This document shows, piece after piece, positions 1 to 14,519 of a stretch of DNA of 64,000 bases; position 1 is the first letter of the stretch, and every line of letters begins with the position of its first letter. Under the pieces are notes generated by a model, which searched no databases, was not told where the DNA came from, and was given only the letters and a program-made list of their open reading frames with translations. Where the stretch lies: contig NZ_JRKO01000002.1 of NCBI RefSeq assembly GCF_000763885.1, positions 81,542 through 145,541 on the forward strand, in the 5' to 3' direction. The DNA is from Paracoccus versutus. GTDB taxonomy: Bacteria > Pseudomonadota > Alphaproteobacteria > Rhodobacterales > Rhodobacteraceae. The translations under genes and the position numbers were made by a program.

Positions 1-4202
<4,202 letters not shown>

Positions 4203-4214
4203 CTGATCCCAGAT

Positions 4215-4238
4215 CCGTGGCCGGGAAACCGGCCACGG
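4215..4238. terminator. Perfect 10-bp hairpin with GAAA tetraloop after ccoP
   Basis: CCGTGGCCGG - GAAA - CCGGCCACGG: a perfect stem closed by a GNRA tetraloop, 12 bp after the ccoP stop. It has no T-run, so it may act as an mRNA 3' stabiliser or a factor-assisted terminator rather than a classic intrinsic one. Confidence 0.6.
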
Positions 4239-4241
4239 TGG

Positions 4242-4291
4242 CACCGGCCCCCCGTCCTGTTCGCGCGTTTCCAAGGGGGGCCGGTGTTCTT
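4242..4291 (+). terminator. Second long hairpin between ccoP and ccoG, intrinsic terminator-like
   Basis: CACCGGCCCCCC (4242-4253) pairs with GGGGGGCCGGTG (4275-4286): a 12-bp stem, a 21-nt loop, then TTCTT. It probably ends the ccoNOQP transcript and separates it from the ccoGHIS unit, which has its own FNR promoter. Confidence 0.65.
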
Positions 4292-4406
4292 ATCAAACGC
4301 AGGGCCTGGTCCTGGCGCAAGCCGGCCGGGCCGGTTTCTTATGCGGATGCGACAATTCGGCCTATGTTCCCCGCATCCCCCCTCGCTATGCTCGGCCAGC
4401 CCGCGC

Positions 4407-4447
4407 TTGACGCAGATCAATGCGTCACCGCTGCCAGGCTCTATATA
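4407..4447 (+). promoter_or_regulatory. FNR-dependent promoter of ccoG
   Basis: The box TTGAC-GCAG-ATCAA (4407-4420) is identical in all 14 bases to the ccoN box. A -10 element TATATA lies at 4442-4447. The box centre (4413.5) is about 41 bp upstream of the start point expected near 4454, the class II activator geometry. The leader before the ccoG ATG would be about 22 nt. Confidence 0.92.
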
Positions 4448-4475
4448 CCCGAGCCACGCGCTACAGGAGCCAATC

Positions 4476-5933
4476 ATGTCGAATTCCGACATCGACCCGC
4501 CACGCCTTTATGCTGCCCGAGAGCCGATCTTTCCCCGCCGGGTCCATGGCTGGTTTCGCAACCTGAAATGGATCATCATGGCGGTGACGCTGGCGATCTA
4601 TTACGTCACCCCCTGGATCCGCTGGGACCGCGGTCCCGCCATGCCCGACCAGGCGGTGCTGATCGACCTGGCCAACCGCCGCTTCTATTTCTTCTGGATC
4701 GAGATCTGGCCGCATGAATTCTATTTCGTCGCCGGGCTGCTGGTCATGGCGGGCTTGGGGCTTTTCCTCTTCACCTCGGCTCTGGGGCGGGTCTGGTGCG
4801 GCTATGCTTGCCCGCAGACGGTCTGGACCGACCTTTTCCTGCTGACCGAACGCTGGGTCGAGGGCGACCGCAACGCCCGGCTGCGGCTGTGGAACGCCTC
4901 CTGGGACTTGCGCAAGCTGCGGCTGCGGCTGACGAAATGGACGATCTGGCTGCTCATCGCGCTGGCGACCGGCGGCGCCTGGATCTTCTATTTCACCGAT
5001 GCGCCGACGCTGCTGGGCAATCTGCTGATAGGCCAGGCCCATCCCGTCGCCTATATCACCATGGGCATCCTGACCGCGACCACCTTCGTCTTCGGCGGCT
5101 TCGCGCGCGAGCAGATCTGCGTCTATGCCTGCCCCTGGCCGCGCATCCAGGCCGCGATGATGGACGAGGACACGCTGACCGTCGCCTATCGCGAATGGCG
5201 CGGCGAGCCGCGCGGCAAGCTGCACAAGGGCGAGCCCACGAAATCCGACGGCGGCGCCAAGGGCGATTGCATCGACTGCATGGCCTGCGTCAACGTCTGC
5301 CCCATGGGCATCGACATCCGCGACGGCCAGCAGCTGGAATGCATCACCTGCGCGCTGTGCATCGACGCCTGCGACGAGGTGATGGACAAGATCGGCAAGC
5401 CGCGCGGGCTGATCGACTACATGGCGCTGAAGGACGAGGCCGCCGAGCGCGCGGGCGAGACGCCGAAGCCGGTGCTCAAGCATATCCTGCGCCCGCGCAC
5501 GATGCTGTATTTCACGCTCTGGGCGGGGATCGGCGTCGCGCTGGTGGTGGCGCTGTTCCTGCGCTCGCCCTTCGACCTGAACGTGACGCCGGTCAGGAAC
5601 CCGCTTTACGTCACCATGGCCGATGGCGCGATCCGCAACACCTATGCGCTGCGGCTGCGCAACAAGCAGGGGTCCGAGCGCGACTTCACCGTCTCGGTCG
5701 CCGGGCCCGACGGCACCGCGCCGGCCGGCGTCGGCCTGACGCTGGAGGGGCTGCCGGCCGCCGATCTTCACGTCGCGGCGGACAGCACCCATACCCAGCG
5801 CGTCTATATCACCGCCGAAAAGGGCTCGGCGCTGGCCGAGGGGGCACAGAGCGAGTTGACGCTTTGGGTCGAGGATGCCACCGATGGGAGGAAGTCCCGT
5901 ATCGACACCGTCTTCCACGGAAGGAGCGAATAG
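4476..5933 (+). CDS. ccoG: CcoG/RdxA, iron-sulfur membrane protein for cbb3 oxidase assembly
   Basis: 485 aa. Several membrane helices with CGYACPQT and CVYACPWP motifs between them. A ferredoxin-like section (CIDCMACVNVCP ... CITCALCIDACDE, about residues 265-306) should bind two [4Fe-4S] clusters. The C-terminal third is a periplasmic Ig-like domain typical of FixG. Family work assigns CcoG to copper(II) reduction during cbb3 biogenesis. ATG 4476 (MSNSDIDPP) has an AGGAG 7 bp upstream and lies downstream of the FNR promoter. It abuts ccoH with no gap. Confidence 0.96.
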   Translation: MSNSDIDPPRLYAAREPIFPRRVHGWFRNLKWIIMAVTLAIYYVTPWIRWDRGPAMPDQAVLIDLANRRFYFFWIEIWPHEFYFVAGLLVMAGLGLFLFTSALGRVWCGYACPQTVWTDLFLLTERWVEGDRNARLRLWNASWDLRKLRLRLTKWTIWLLIALATGGAWIFYFTDAPTLLGNLLIGQAHPVAYITMGILTATTFVFGGFAREQICVYACPWPRIQAAMMDEDTLTVAYREWRGEPRGKLHKGEPTKSDGGAKGDCIDCMACVNVCPMGIDIRDGQQLECITCALCIDACDEVMDKIGKPRGLIDYMALKDEAAERAGETPKPVLKHILRPRTMLYFTLWAGIGVALVVALFLRSPFDLNVTPVRNPLYVTMADGAIRNTYALRLRNKQGSERDFTVSVAGPDGTAPAGVGLTLEGLPAADLHVAADSTHTQRVYITAEKGSALAEGAQSELTLWVEDATDGRKSRIDTVFHGRSE

Positions 5934-6398
5934 ATGCCCCGCGAACTGACCGGCCGCCATGTGCTGATCATCACCCTGGGCGCCTTTGGCACCATCATCG
6001 CCGTCAACCTGTTCATGGCCTTCAAGGCCGTGGGCACCTTTCCTGGGCTCGAGGTCAAGAACAGCTATGTCGCCTCGCAAAGCTTCGACCGCGACCGCGA
6101 CGCGCAGGCGGCGCTGAACTGGACGGTGACGCCGGAGTATGACGGCCGCGAGCTGGTGCTGGCGATCCGGGACGGGCAGGGCCTTCCGGCGCCGGTGCAG
6201 GGGCTCGAGGTGACGGTCGGCCGGCCGACCCATGTGCGCGACGACCAGCGCCCCGAGTTCACCTATTCCGGCGGGCTGTTCCGCGCGCCCCTGGTGCTGG
6301 CGCCGGGGACGTGGAACATCCACCTGGCCGCGACCGCCCCCGACGGCACGGTGTTCCGCCAGCGCATCGACCATTACCACGGCAACCGGGTGAACTGA
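5934..6398 (+). CDS. ccoH: CcoH/FixH cbb3 oxidase assembly protein
   Basis: 154 aa, one N-terminal membrane helix (about 9-28) and a periplasmic domain rich in beta-strands, as in FixH. CcoH binds assembling cbb3 subunits and is needed for a stable complex. The ATG follows the ccoG stop directly and ccoI starts one base after the ccoH stop, so the genes are surely co-transcribed. Confidence 0.95.
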   Translation: MPRELTGRHVLIITLGAFGTIIAVNLFMAFKAVGTFPGLEVKNSYVASQSFDRDRDAQAALNWTVTPEYDGRELVLAIRDGQGLPAPVQGLEVTVGRPTHVRDDQRPEFTYSGGLFRAPLVLAPGTWNIHLAATAPDGTVFRQRIDHYHGNRVN

Positions 6399-6399
6399 G

Positions 6400-8610
6400 A
6401 TGTCCGACGCCACGCTGCACGACCACGACGCCCGGCTCTCGGCCTGTCCGGCCTGCGACGCGGCGCCGCTGGCGCAGCGTATCGCCGCGGGCGGGGGCGG
6501 GCAGGAGGACATCGTCCTGTCCCTGCCGACGATCCATTGCGCGACCTGCATCACCGATGTCGAGCGGGTGCTGAACCGCCATCCCGGCGTCAGGGACGCG
6601 CGGGTCAACCTGACGCTGCGCCGCGTCACCGTGGACGCGCCCGGCATGAGTGCCGAGGAACTGATCCCGGTGGTCGAGGGCATCGGCTACGAGGCGCATG
6701 AGCTTGACCCGGCCGCGCTCTCCGCCAGCGCCGCCGACCGGCAGGGCCGCGACATCCTGATGCGCATCGGCGTCGCGGGCTTCGCGATGATGAACATCAT
6801 GATCCTGTCGGTCGCGGTCTGGTCGGGGGCCGAGGACGCGACGCGCGACATGTTCCACTGGATTTCCGGCGCCATCGCCCTGCCGACGGTCGCCTTTGCC
6901 GGCCAGCCCTTCTTCGCCAGCGCCTGGCGGGCGCTCAGGCACGGGCGGCTCGGCATGGACGTGCCGATCTCGCTGGCGCTGGTCCTGGCCAGCGCGATTT
7001 CGGTCTATGAGACGGTGCAATCCGGCCATCACGCCTATTTCGACGCGGCGGTGATGCTGTGCTTCTTCCTGCTGATCGGGCGCTACCTGGACTATCGCAC
7101 CCGCGCCGTCGCCCGCTCGGCCGCCGAGGAACTGACCGCGCTGGAGGTGCCGCGCGCCTTCCGCGTCACCACCGCGGGCGACGAGCCGGTGCCGGTGGTC
7201 GAGCTGGTTCCGGGCGACCTGATCCGCATCCGCCCCGGCGCCCGCATCCCCGCCGATGGCGAGATCGCCGAGGGCAGCAGCGAGATCGACCGCTCGCTGC
7301 TGACCGGCGAAAGCATCCCGGTTCCCGCCCGTCCGGGCGTCGCGCTTTCGGCGGGCGAGGTGAACCTGACCGGCCCGCTGGTCATGCGGGTGACGGCAGC
7401 CGGGCGCGACAGCTCGCTGGCGCGGCTGACGGCGCTGGTCGCGGCGGCGGAATCGGCGCGCGGCCATTACACCGGGCTCGCCGACCGCGCCTCGCGGCTT
7501 TATTCGCCGCTGGTGCATCTTCTGGCCTTCTGCAGCTTCCTCGGCTGGTATTTCGCGACGCATGACCTGCGGCTGGCGGTGAACGTGGCCGCTGCGGTGC
7601 TGATCATCACCTGCCCCTGCGCCCTGGGCCTGGCGGTGCCGGCGGTGGTCACGGCCGCCTCGGGGCGGCTGTTCCGGCGCGGCATGCTGATCAAGGACGG
7701 CACCGCGCTGGAGCGCCTGGCCGAGGTCGATGCCGTGGTCTTCGACAAGACCGGCACCCTGACCATGGGCGTGCCGCAGCTGGTTTCGCTGGACCCCATC
7801 CCGGCCGAGGCGCGGCCGGTGGCGCTGGCCCTGTCGCAGGGATCGGGCCATCCGCTGTCGCAGGCACTCGCCCAGGCGCTGCGCGAGGCCGGCACCGAAC
7901 CCGCCCCGCTCAGCGATCTGCGCGAGGTGCCGGGCTATGGCATCGCCGGGATCTGGCAGGGGCGCGAGGTGCGGCTGGGCCGTGCCGACTGGCTGGGCGC
8001 CCGGCATGGCGAGGCGACGCTTTCGGCAAGCTGGCTGTCGCTGGGTGATGAGGGGGGGCAGGGCGCGCCGATCCGGCTGGAGTTCTCGGACCGGCTGCGG
8101 CCGGGGGCCGAGGCCTGCGTGGCGCGCATCCTTGGCTCGGGCCGGCGGGTGATGCTGCTGTCGGGCGATGCGGCGCCGGTGGTCCAGGATCTGGCGCAGC
8201 GGCTGGGCATCGCGGAATGGCGCGCCGGCGTCACCCCGGTCGAAAAGGCCGAGGCCCTGCGCGATCTGCGCCAGCAGGGGCTGCATCCGCTGATGGTCGG
8301 CGACGGGCTGAACGACACCGCCGCCCTGACCGAGGCGCATGTCTCGATCTCGCCCGCCTCGGCGCTGGATGCGGCGCGCACCGCCTCGGACATGGTGCTG
8401 ATGGGCAGCGACCTTGCCCCGGTGGCCGAGGGGCTGGAGTTGGCGCGCAGCGCCCGCGCCCGGATCAAGGAGAATTTCGCCATCTCGCTGGTCTACAACA
8501 TCGTCGCGGTGCCCATCGCCATCGCCGGATTCGCGACGCCGCTGATGGCGGCGCTGGCCATGTCGCTGAGTTCGATCAGCGTGACGCTGAACGCGCTGCG
8601 GCTGCGGTAA
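6400..8610 (+). CDS. ccoI: CcoI, copper P1B-type ATPase for cbb3 assembly
   Basis: 736 aa heavy-metal P-type ATPase. An N-terminal CPAC pair (C16/C19) precedes a metal-binding HMA domain with C47-A-T-C50. Then come the actuator TGES motif, the membrane metal site C405-P-C407, phosphorylated Asp449 in DKTGT, SGHPLS in the nucleotide domain, and GDGLND near the C-terminus. Family members export Cu+ to the periplasm for insertion into the CcoN CuB site. Complete and normal in length. Confidence 0.97.
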   Translation: MSDATLHDHDARLSACPACDAAPLAQRIAAGGGGQEDIVLSLPTIHCATCITDVERVLNRHPGVRDARVNLTLRRVTVDAPGMSAEELIPVVEGIGYEAHELDPAALSASAADRQGRDILMRIGVAGFAMMNIMILSVAVWSGAEDATRDMFHWISGAIALPTVAFAGQPFFASAWRALRHGRLGMDVPISLALVLASAISVYETVQSGHHAYFDAAVMLCFFLLIGRYLDYRTRAVARSAAEELTALEVPRAFRVTTAGDEPVPVVELVPGDLIRIRPGARIPADGEIAEGSSEIDRSLLTGESIPVPARPGVALSAGEVNLTGPLVMRVTAAGRDSSLARLTALVAAAESARGHYTGLADRASRLYSPLVHLLAFCSFLGWYFATHDLRLAVNVAAAVLIITCPCALGLAVPAVVTAASGRLFRRGMLIKDGTALERLAEVDAVVFDKTGTLTMGVPQLVSLDPIPAEARPVALALSQGSGHPLSQALAQALREAGTEPAPLSDLREVPGYGIAGIWQGREVRLGRADWLGARHGEATLSASWLSLGDEGGQGAPIRLEFSDRLRPGAEACVARILGSGRRVMLLSGDAAPVVQDLAQRLGIAEWRAGVTPVEKAEALRDLRQQGLHPLMVGDGLNDTAALTEAHVSISPASALDAARTASDMVLMGSDLAPVAEGLELARSARARIKENFAISLVYNIVAVPIAIAGFATPLMAALAMSLSSISVTLNALRLR

Positions 8611-8620
8611 GGAGGAAAGC

Positions 8621-8779
8621 ATGGAAATCCTGGGCCTTCTGATTCCGGTTTCCCTGGGCCTTGGCGGGCTTGGCCTGGTGGCCTTCATCTGGTCGCTGCG
8701 CGGCCGGCAATACGAGGATCCGAAAGGCGATGCCGAGCGGATCCTCAGCTCGGAATGGGACGACCGCCCCAAGCCGTGA
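8621..8779 (+). CDS. ccoS: CcoS, cbb3 oxidase maturation protein
   Basis: 52 aa, beginning MEILGLLIPVSLGLGGLGLV, with one membrane helix (about 4-24) followed by a charged tail with the family's F-W...G-QY-DP-GDA-RIL pattern. CcoS is required for cofactor insertion into the cbb3 oxidase. A strong GGAGG ribosome site lies 6 bp upstream of the ATG and the gene begins 10 bp after ccoI. It completes ccoGHIS. Confidence 0.95.
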   Translation: MEILGLLIPVSLGLGGLGLVAFIWSLRGRQYEDPKGDAERILSSEWDDRPKP

Positions 8780-8800
8780 CGGCCGCGCCGCGGTCACGGC
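8773..8800 (+). terminator. Hairpin ending the ccoGHIS unit
   Basis: GCCGTGAC (8773-8780) pairs with GTCACGGC (8793-8800). The stem includes the ccoS stop codon and is followed by CTTGTTGG. A terminator is likely, but the T-run is weak. Confidence 0.55.
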
Positions 8801-8864
8801 CTTGTTGGCTTGCATTGCCGGCGGCGAAAGGCCAATCAGGCGCCACCCAACAGACAGGTGAGCG

Positions 8865-10166
8865 ATGGCCAGCCCCGCCCCGTTTTCGCGTTTCGAATTC
8901 ATGATCGCCTGGCGCTACCTGCGCGCGCGCCGGGCCGAGGGCGGGGTCAGCGTGATGACCTGGATCAGCCTGCTTGGCATCACCCTGGGGGTGATGGCGC
9001 TGATCGCCACCCTGGCGGTGCGCGCGGGCTTCCGGGCCGAGTTCGTCGATACGATCCTGGGCGCCAACGCCCATAGCACGGTCTATTACGCCCCCACCCA
9101 GATCTATAACGAGCTGACCGAGGAAACCTATGTCACCCCCGGCCGGGTCGAGGATTACGATGCGGTCGCTGCCCGGATCGCGCAGATCCCCGGCGTGATC
9201 CGCGCCGTCCCGGCCGTGCGCGCGCAGGTCATGGCGCGGCAGGGCGATGCGGCTTCGCTGGGCGATGTCCATGGCATCACGCTCGATGCGCTCAAGGAAA
9301 TGTCGGGCATCGCCGATCCGCAGAGCGCGCTGGGGAATCTCGACGATTTCGACCGCGGCATCGCCATCGGCATCGGCATGGCGCGCGACCTGGGCCTGGG
9401 CGTGGGCGACCGGCTGCAACTGGTCGCGCCCGAGGGCGCCAAGACCCCCTTCGGCACCACGCCCAGGGTCGAATCCTTCGAGGTGGTCTATATCTTCTCG
9501 GCCGGGCGCTACGACGTGGACAAGGCGCGCGTCTACATGCCCATGGCCGAGGCGCAGAGCTTCTTCAACCGCGAGGGGCAGGTCGACGAGATCGGGGTCT
9601 ATGTCGCCGACCCCGAGCGGATCGACGACTGGACCATGCCGCTCTTGCAGGCGGCGGGCGAGCGGGCGCAGGTCTGGACCTGGCGCGACGCCTCGGGTTC
9701 GTTCCTGGCCGCGCTCGACATGGAGGACGACGTGATGTTCATCATCCTGTCGATCCTGGTGCTGATCGCCTCGATGAACATCACCTCGGGGCTGATCATG
9801 CTGGTCAAGAACAAGGGCCGCGACATCGGCATCCTGCGCACCATGGGCCTGACCGAGGGCTCGGTCCTGCGGGTCTTCTTCCTCTGCGGCGCCTTTACCG
9901 GGGTGATCGGCACCATCGCCGGCGTGGCTCTGGGGGTGGCGCTGTCGCTGAACGTCGATCACATCATGGCGGCGCTGAACGCGCTGACCGGCGGCAATGC
10001 CTGGCAGCCCGAGGTGCGCGGCATCTATCACCTGACGGCGGAGCTGCGGGCCTGGGACATCTTCCGCGCGGCGGCGCTGTCGCTGGCGCTGTCCTTCGTC
10101 GTCACCATCTTTCCCGCGCGCCGCGCCGCGCGCATGAACCCGGTCGAGGCGCTGCGCTATGAATGA
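8865..10166 (+). CDS. lolC: Lipoprotein-releasing ABC transporter permease (LolC/LolE type)
   Basis: 433 aa. One membrane helix near 31-50 (SLLGITLGVMALIATLAV), a large periplasmic domain, then three C-terminal helices: the FtsX/LolCE architecture. With the ATPase encoded next door it should extract outer-membrane lipoproteins from the inner membrane for the carrier LolA. A single permease gene, rather than separate lolC and lolE, is usual in alphaproteobacteria. The 3' end overlaps lolD by 8 bp. Confidence 0.92.
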   Translation: MASPAPFSRFEFMIAWRYLRARRAEGGVSVMTWISLLGITLGVMALIATLAVRAGFRAEFVDTILGANAHSTVYYAPTQIYNELTEETYVTPGRVEDYDAVAARIAQIPGVIRAVPAVRAQVMARQGDAASLGDVHGITLDALKEMSGIADPQSALGNLDDFDRGIAIGIGMARDLGLGVGDRLQLVAPEGAKTPFGTTPRVESFEVVYIFSAGRYDVDKARVYMPMAEAQSFFNREGQVDEIGVYVADPERIDDWTMPLLQAAGERAQVWTWRDASGSFLAALDMEDDVMFIILSILVLIASMNITSGLIMLVKNKGRDIGILRTMGLTEGSVLRVFFLCGAFTGVIGTIAGVALGVALSLNVDHIMAALNALTGGNAWQPEVRGIYHLTAELRAWDIFRAAALSLALSFVVTIFPARRAARMNPVEALRYE

Positions 10167-10833
10167 CATCCTGGTTCTGGAAGGGATCTCCAAGACTTAC
10201 GGCATCGGCGGACCCGCCCCGGTGCCGGTTCTGGACGGGCTGTCCCTGCGCATCGCCCGCGGCGAGGTGGTGGCGCTGGTTGCCCCCTCGGGCGCCGGGA
10301 AATCGACGCTGCTGCATATCGCCGGGCTTCTCGACAGCGCCGATTCGGGGCGGGTGCTGCTGAACGGGCGCGACATGGCCGGGCAAAGCGACCGTGCCCG
10401 GACCGAGGCGCGGCGCGAGGAGCTGGGCTTCGTCTATCAATTCCACCACCTGCTGCCCGAGTTCTCGGCGGCCGAGAACATCGTCCTGCCGCAGCTTGCC
10501 AATGGGGTTTCGCAGGCGGCGGCGCGGGCGCGGGCGCTGGACCTGCTGGGCCGCGTGGGGCTGTCGCACCGCGCCGACCACCGCCCGGCGCAGCTGTCGG
10601 GGGGCGAGCAGCAGCGCGTCGCCTTCTGCCGGGCGCTGGCGAACCAGCCCTCGCTGCTGCTGGCGGACGAGCCGACGGGGAACCTGGATCCGGCGACTTC
10701 GGACAAGGTCTTCGACGTGCTGATGTCGCTGGTGCGCGAGACCGGGCTCGCGGCGCTGATCGCCACCCATAACATGGATCTGGCGGCACGGATGGACCGG
10801 GTGATCCGGCTGGGCGAGGGCGGTGCGGCATGA
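10159..10833 (+). CDS. lolD: Lipoprotein-releasing ABC transporter ATPase
   Basis: 224 aa ABC ATPase of the LolD/MacB class. Walker A APSGAGKST (42-50), signature LSGGEQQRVA (from 146), and Walker B LLLADEP (about 166-172) are intact. It powers the permease encoded by the overlapping upstream gene. Its stop overlaps the next start (ATGA), so the phosphatase gene behind it is translationally coupled. Confidence 0.94.
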   Translation: MNDILVLEGISKTYGIGGPAPVPVLDGLSLRIARGEVVALVAPSGAGKSTLLHIAGLLDSADSGRVLLNGRDMAGQSDRARTEARREELGFVYQFHHLLPEFSAAENIVLPQLANGVSQAAARARALDLLGRVGLSHRADHRPAQLSGGEQQRVAFCRALANQPSLLLADEPTGNLDPATSDKVFDVLMSLVRETGLAALIATHNMDLAARMDRVIRLGEGGAA

Positions 10834-11453
10834 GCGCGGATGCCGGCCGGCGGTGCATGGCCGGTGGATGCGCGGTGCATGGCCGCAGCATGGCGACCAC
10901 GGCGCCAGGCCCGGCTGGGCCTGCGAGCCCCAAGTCCTCGCGCCGCGCGCGCAGGCGTAGCGCAGCCCTGCTCGGGCTGCTCTGCCTGCTGCCCGCCCAG
11001 GCTTATGCCGACCCGTTCGAGCAGTTCGGCACGGCGATGAAATACGGCCTGCCGCTGGCGGCGGCGGTCTGCGCCGCCGACCAGGACCGGCTGGAGGATT
11101 TCGCGGTGCGCGGCGTTTTGCAGGCGGCGCTGGCCTGGGGAATGAAGGAGTTCTTCGACGGCGCCCCGATCTCGCGCCGCCCCTCGGGCGAGGGCAAGGG
11201 CTTCCCCTCGGGCCATACGGCGGCGGCCTTCTTCGGCGCCTCGGACCTGGCCGGAAAATGCTTCGACGACCGCCCCGAGGCCGGCGCCCTGGCCTATGGC
11301 GCGGCCGGGCTGACGGGCTGGAGCCGGGTCCATGCCGGTGAACACACCCCGGCGCAGGTGTTCAGCGGCGCGCTGCTGGGGGTTTCGTTCGGCGCCGCGA
11401 GCTTCGGCATTGGCAGCGAGGGGGTAAGCTTTTCGCTGGGGATGCGGTTTTGA
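10830..11453 (+). CDS. PAP2-family phosphatase, probably periplasmic
   Basis: 207 aa from the ATG that overlaps lolD by 4 bp. A basic stretch and hydrophobic segment ending in AQA look like a signal peptide (cleavage near residue 60), so ATG 10890 (MATTAPGP) is a plausible alternative start. The PAP2 motifs GKGFPSGHT (122-130) and SRVHAGEH (165-172) carry the catalytic His and Arg residues. PAP2 enzymes remove phosphate from lipid phosphates or undecaprenyl pyrophosphate; the substrate cannot be told here. Confidence 0.8.
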   Translation: MSADAGRRCMAGGCAVHGRSMATTAPGPAGPASPKSSRRARRRSAALLGLLCLLPAQAYADPFEQFGTAMKYGLPLAAAVCAADQDRLEDFAVRGVLQAALAWGMKEFFDGAPISRRPSGEGKGFPSGHTAAAFFGASDLAGKCFDDRPEAGALAYGAAGLTGWSRVHAGEHTPAQVFSGALLGVSFGAASFGIGSEGVSFSLGMRF

Positions 11454-11493
11454 TTAACCAATTGTGAAAGCTTGTATTTTAGGAACATCGCGA

Positions 11494-11521
11494 TTGATGT
11501 TCGGGAAATGTTCTGCATACT
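11494..11521 (+). promoter_or_regulatory. Promoter with an embedded candidate LexA (SOS) box
   Basis: -35 TTGATG (11494-11499), 16-bp spacer, -10 CATACT (11516-11521), predicted start near 11528. GTTC-GGGAAAT-GTTC (11499-11513) lies between the two elements and fits the alphaproteobacterial LexA operator GTTC-N7-GTTC exactly. A flanking inverted repeat GAACATC-N6-GATGTTC spans 11483-11502. The region is AT-rich compared with its surroundings. Confidence 0.5.
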
Positions 11522-11554
11522 CCGAACGACGGTTCATCCAAGCGAGGTTCCCGG

Positions 11555-11956
11555 ATGCGTATTCCTGCCCTGCCAGCGGCGCTAGCGCTTTTGCCGGTCC
11601 TTGCGGCCTGCGCCCAGACCCAGATCCAGCCCATGACCAGGGACACGTTCAAGGTCGCGACCCATGCGGCACCGGCCTGCGGCCCGTCGGGCGCCCGCAA
11701 CGTGGCCTTCAAATCGGCGGCGATCGAGGTCATCCGCAAGGGCGGCGACCGCTTCGTGATCCTGGGCGATCACAGCGACAGCGGGCTGCAGGGCGATTTC
11801 CTTCGCGGCTTCCAGCAGAACTACTCGCAGGGCATGGTGGTGAAGATGGTTCCCGAAGGCTCGCCGGAGGCGAGGAATGCGCTGTCGGCGCGCGAAACGC
11901 TGGGCGCCGACTGGCACGCGATCGTCGCGAAGGGCACACCCACGACCTGCGGCTAG
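11555..11956 (+). CDS. Small lipoprotein of unknown function
   Basis: 133 aa. The signal sequence (MRIPALPAALALLPVLAACA) has a lipobox ending at Cys19, so the mature protein should be lipid-anchored. Two more cysteines (APACG and the C-terminal TTCG) could form a disulfide. The middle (AIEVIRKGGDRFVILG) resembles short bacterial lipoproteins of unknown function. It has its own promoter, unlike the coupled lol-PAP2 genes upstream, and is convergent with the ynfA-type gene. I do not recognise a function. Confidence 0.8.
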   Translation: MRIPALPAALALLPVLAACAQTQIQPMTRDTFKVATHAAPACGPSGARNVAFKSAAIEVIRKGGDRFVILGDHSDSGLQGDFLRGFQQNYSQGMVVKMVPEGSPEARNALSARETLGADWHAIVAKGTPTTCG

Positions 11957-11967
11957 GAAGGTCGCGA

Positions 11968-11983
11968 CGCCGCGTGCGCGGCG
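11968..11983. terminator. Hairpin between convergent genes
   Basis: CGCCGCG-TG-CGCGGCG: a 7-bp palindromic stem lying between the lipoprotein stop and the convergent ynfA-type stop. It has no T-run; it may work in both directions. Confidence 0.4.
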
Positions 11984-11987
11984 GGGG

Positions 11988-12319
11988 CTATCCCGTGCGC
12001 GACCCGGCCAGGATTACCATCGCCCCCAGCACGCAAAGCCCGCCGCCGAGCAGATCCCAGCGCGTCGGCACCTGGCCTTCGGACAGCCAAAGCCAGCCCA
12101 GCGAGGCCGTGACATAGATCCCGCCATAGGCCGCATAGGCGCGGCCGGCGAAATCGGCATCCACCCGCGTCAGGAGCCAGGCGAAAACCGCCAGGGACAG
12201 CATCCCCGGAACCAGCCAGAGCGGCGATTTGCCAAGCCGCAGCCAGGCCCAGAAAGCAAAGCAGCCGGCAATCTCGGCCAGCGCCGCCAGGACATAGATC
12301 GCAAGCGGTGCGGCCAGGA

Positions 12320-12323
<4 letters not shown>
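11988..12323 (-). CDS. YnfA/UPF0060 family small membrane protein
   Basis: 111 aa, start GTG, four predicted membrane helices (for example [20 protein letters not shown]). The conserved [10 protein letters not shown] and [15 protein letters not shown] stretches identify the UPF0060/YnfA family, related to small multidrug resistance exporters. The start codon sits in the sequence GTGA that overlaps the parE stop by 4 bp, so the gene depends on parE transcription and probably on its translation. Confidence 0.85.
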
Positions 12324-14290
<1,967 letters not shown>

Positions 14291-14322
14291 GGCACCTGCT
14301 CGTCTTGTTCTTCTGGGGCGGG

Positions 14323-14352
14323 GTTATCTCATGCCCGGCGGGCCGGGGGCAA
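14323..14352 (-). promoter_or_regulatory. Predicted promoter of parE
   Basis: On the minus strand: -35 TTGCCC (14352-14347), 18-bp spacer, -10 GATAAC (14328-14323), giving a start near 14316 and a leader of about 26 nt. Confidence 0.45.
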
Positions 14353-14442
14353 GGGAAAGTGGATCGCCCGCCGCCGACCGCAAGGGATGGGAGGGGGATC
14401 ATGACGGATTTGCGTCGCTTTCATGACCCGGACCGGGTTTTG

Positions 14443-14486
14443 TTGACCAGGATCAAAGTGTGCCGCCGCGCGCCGTGCCATATCCT
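14443..14486 (+). promoter_or_regulatory. FNR-type promoter of ppk2
   Basis: TTGAC-CAGG-ATCAA (14443-14456) is a perfect FNR-type box. A -10 TATCCT lies at 14481-14486, so the start is expected near 14492. The box centre (14449.5) is about 42 bp upstream of it, the same layout as at ccoG and hemA. Because FnrP, NNR and related factors read near-identical sites, the signal could be low O2 or NO. Confidence 0.8.
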
Positions 14487-14519
14487 ATGGAGTATCGAGT
14501 TGCAGTATGGTCAGGGCAT

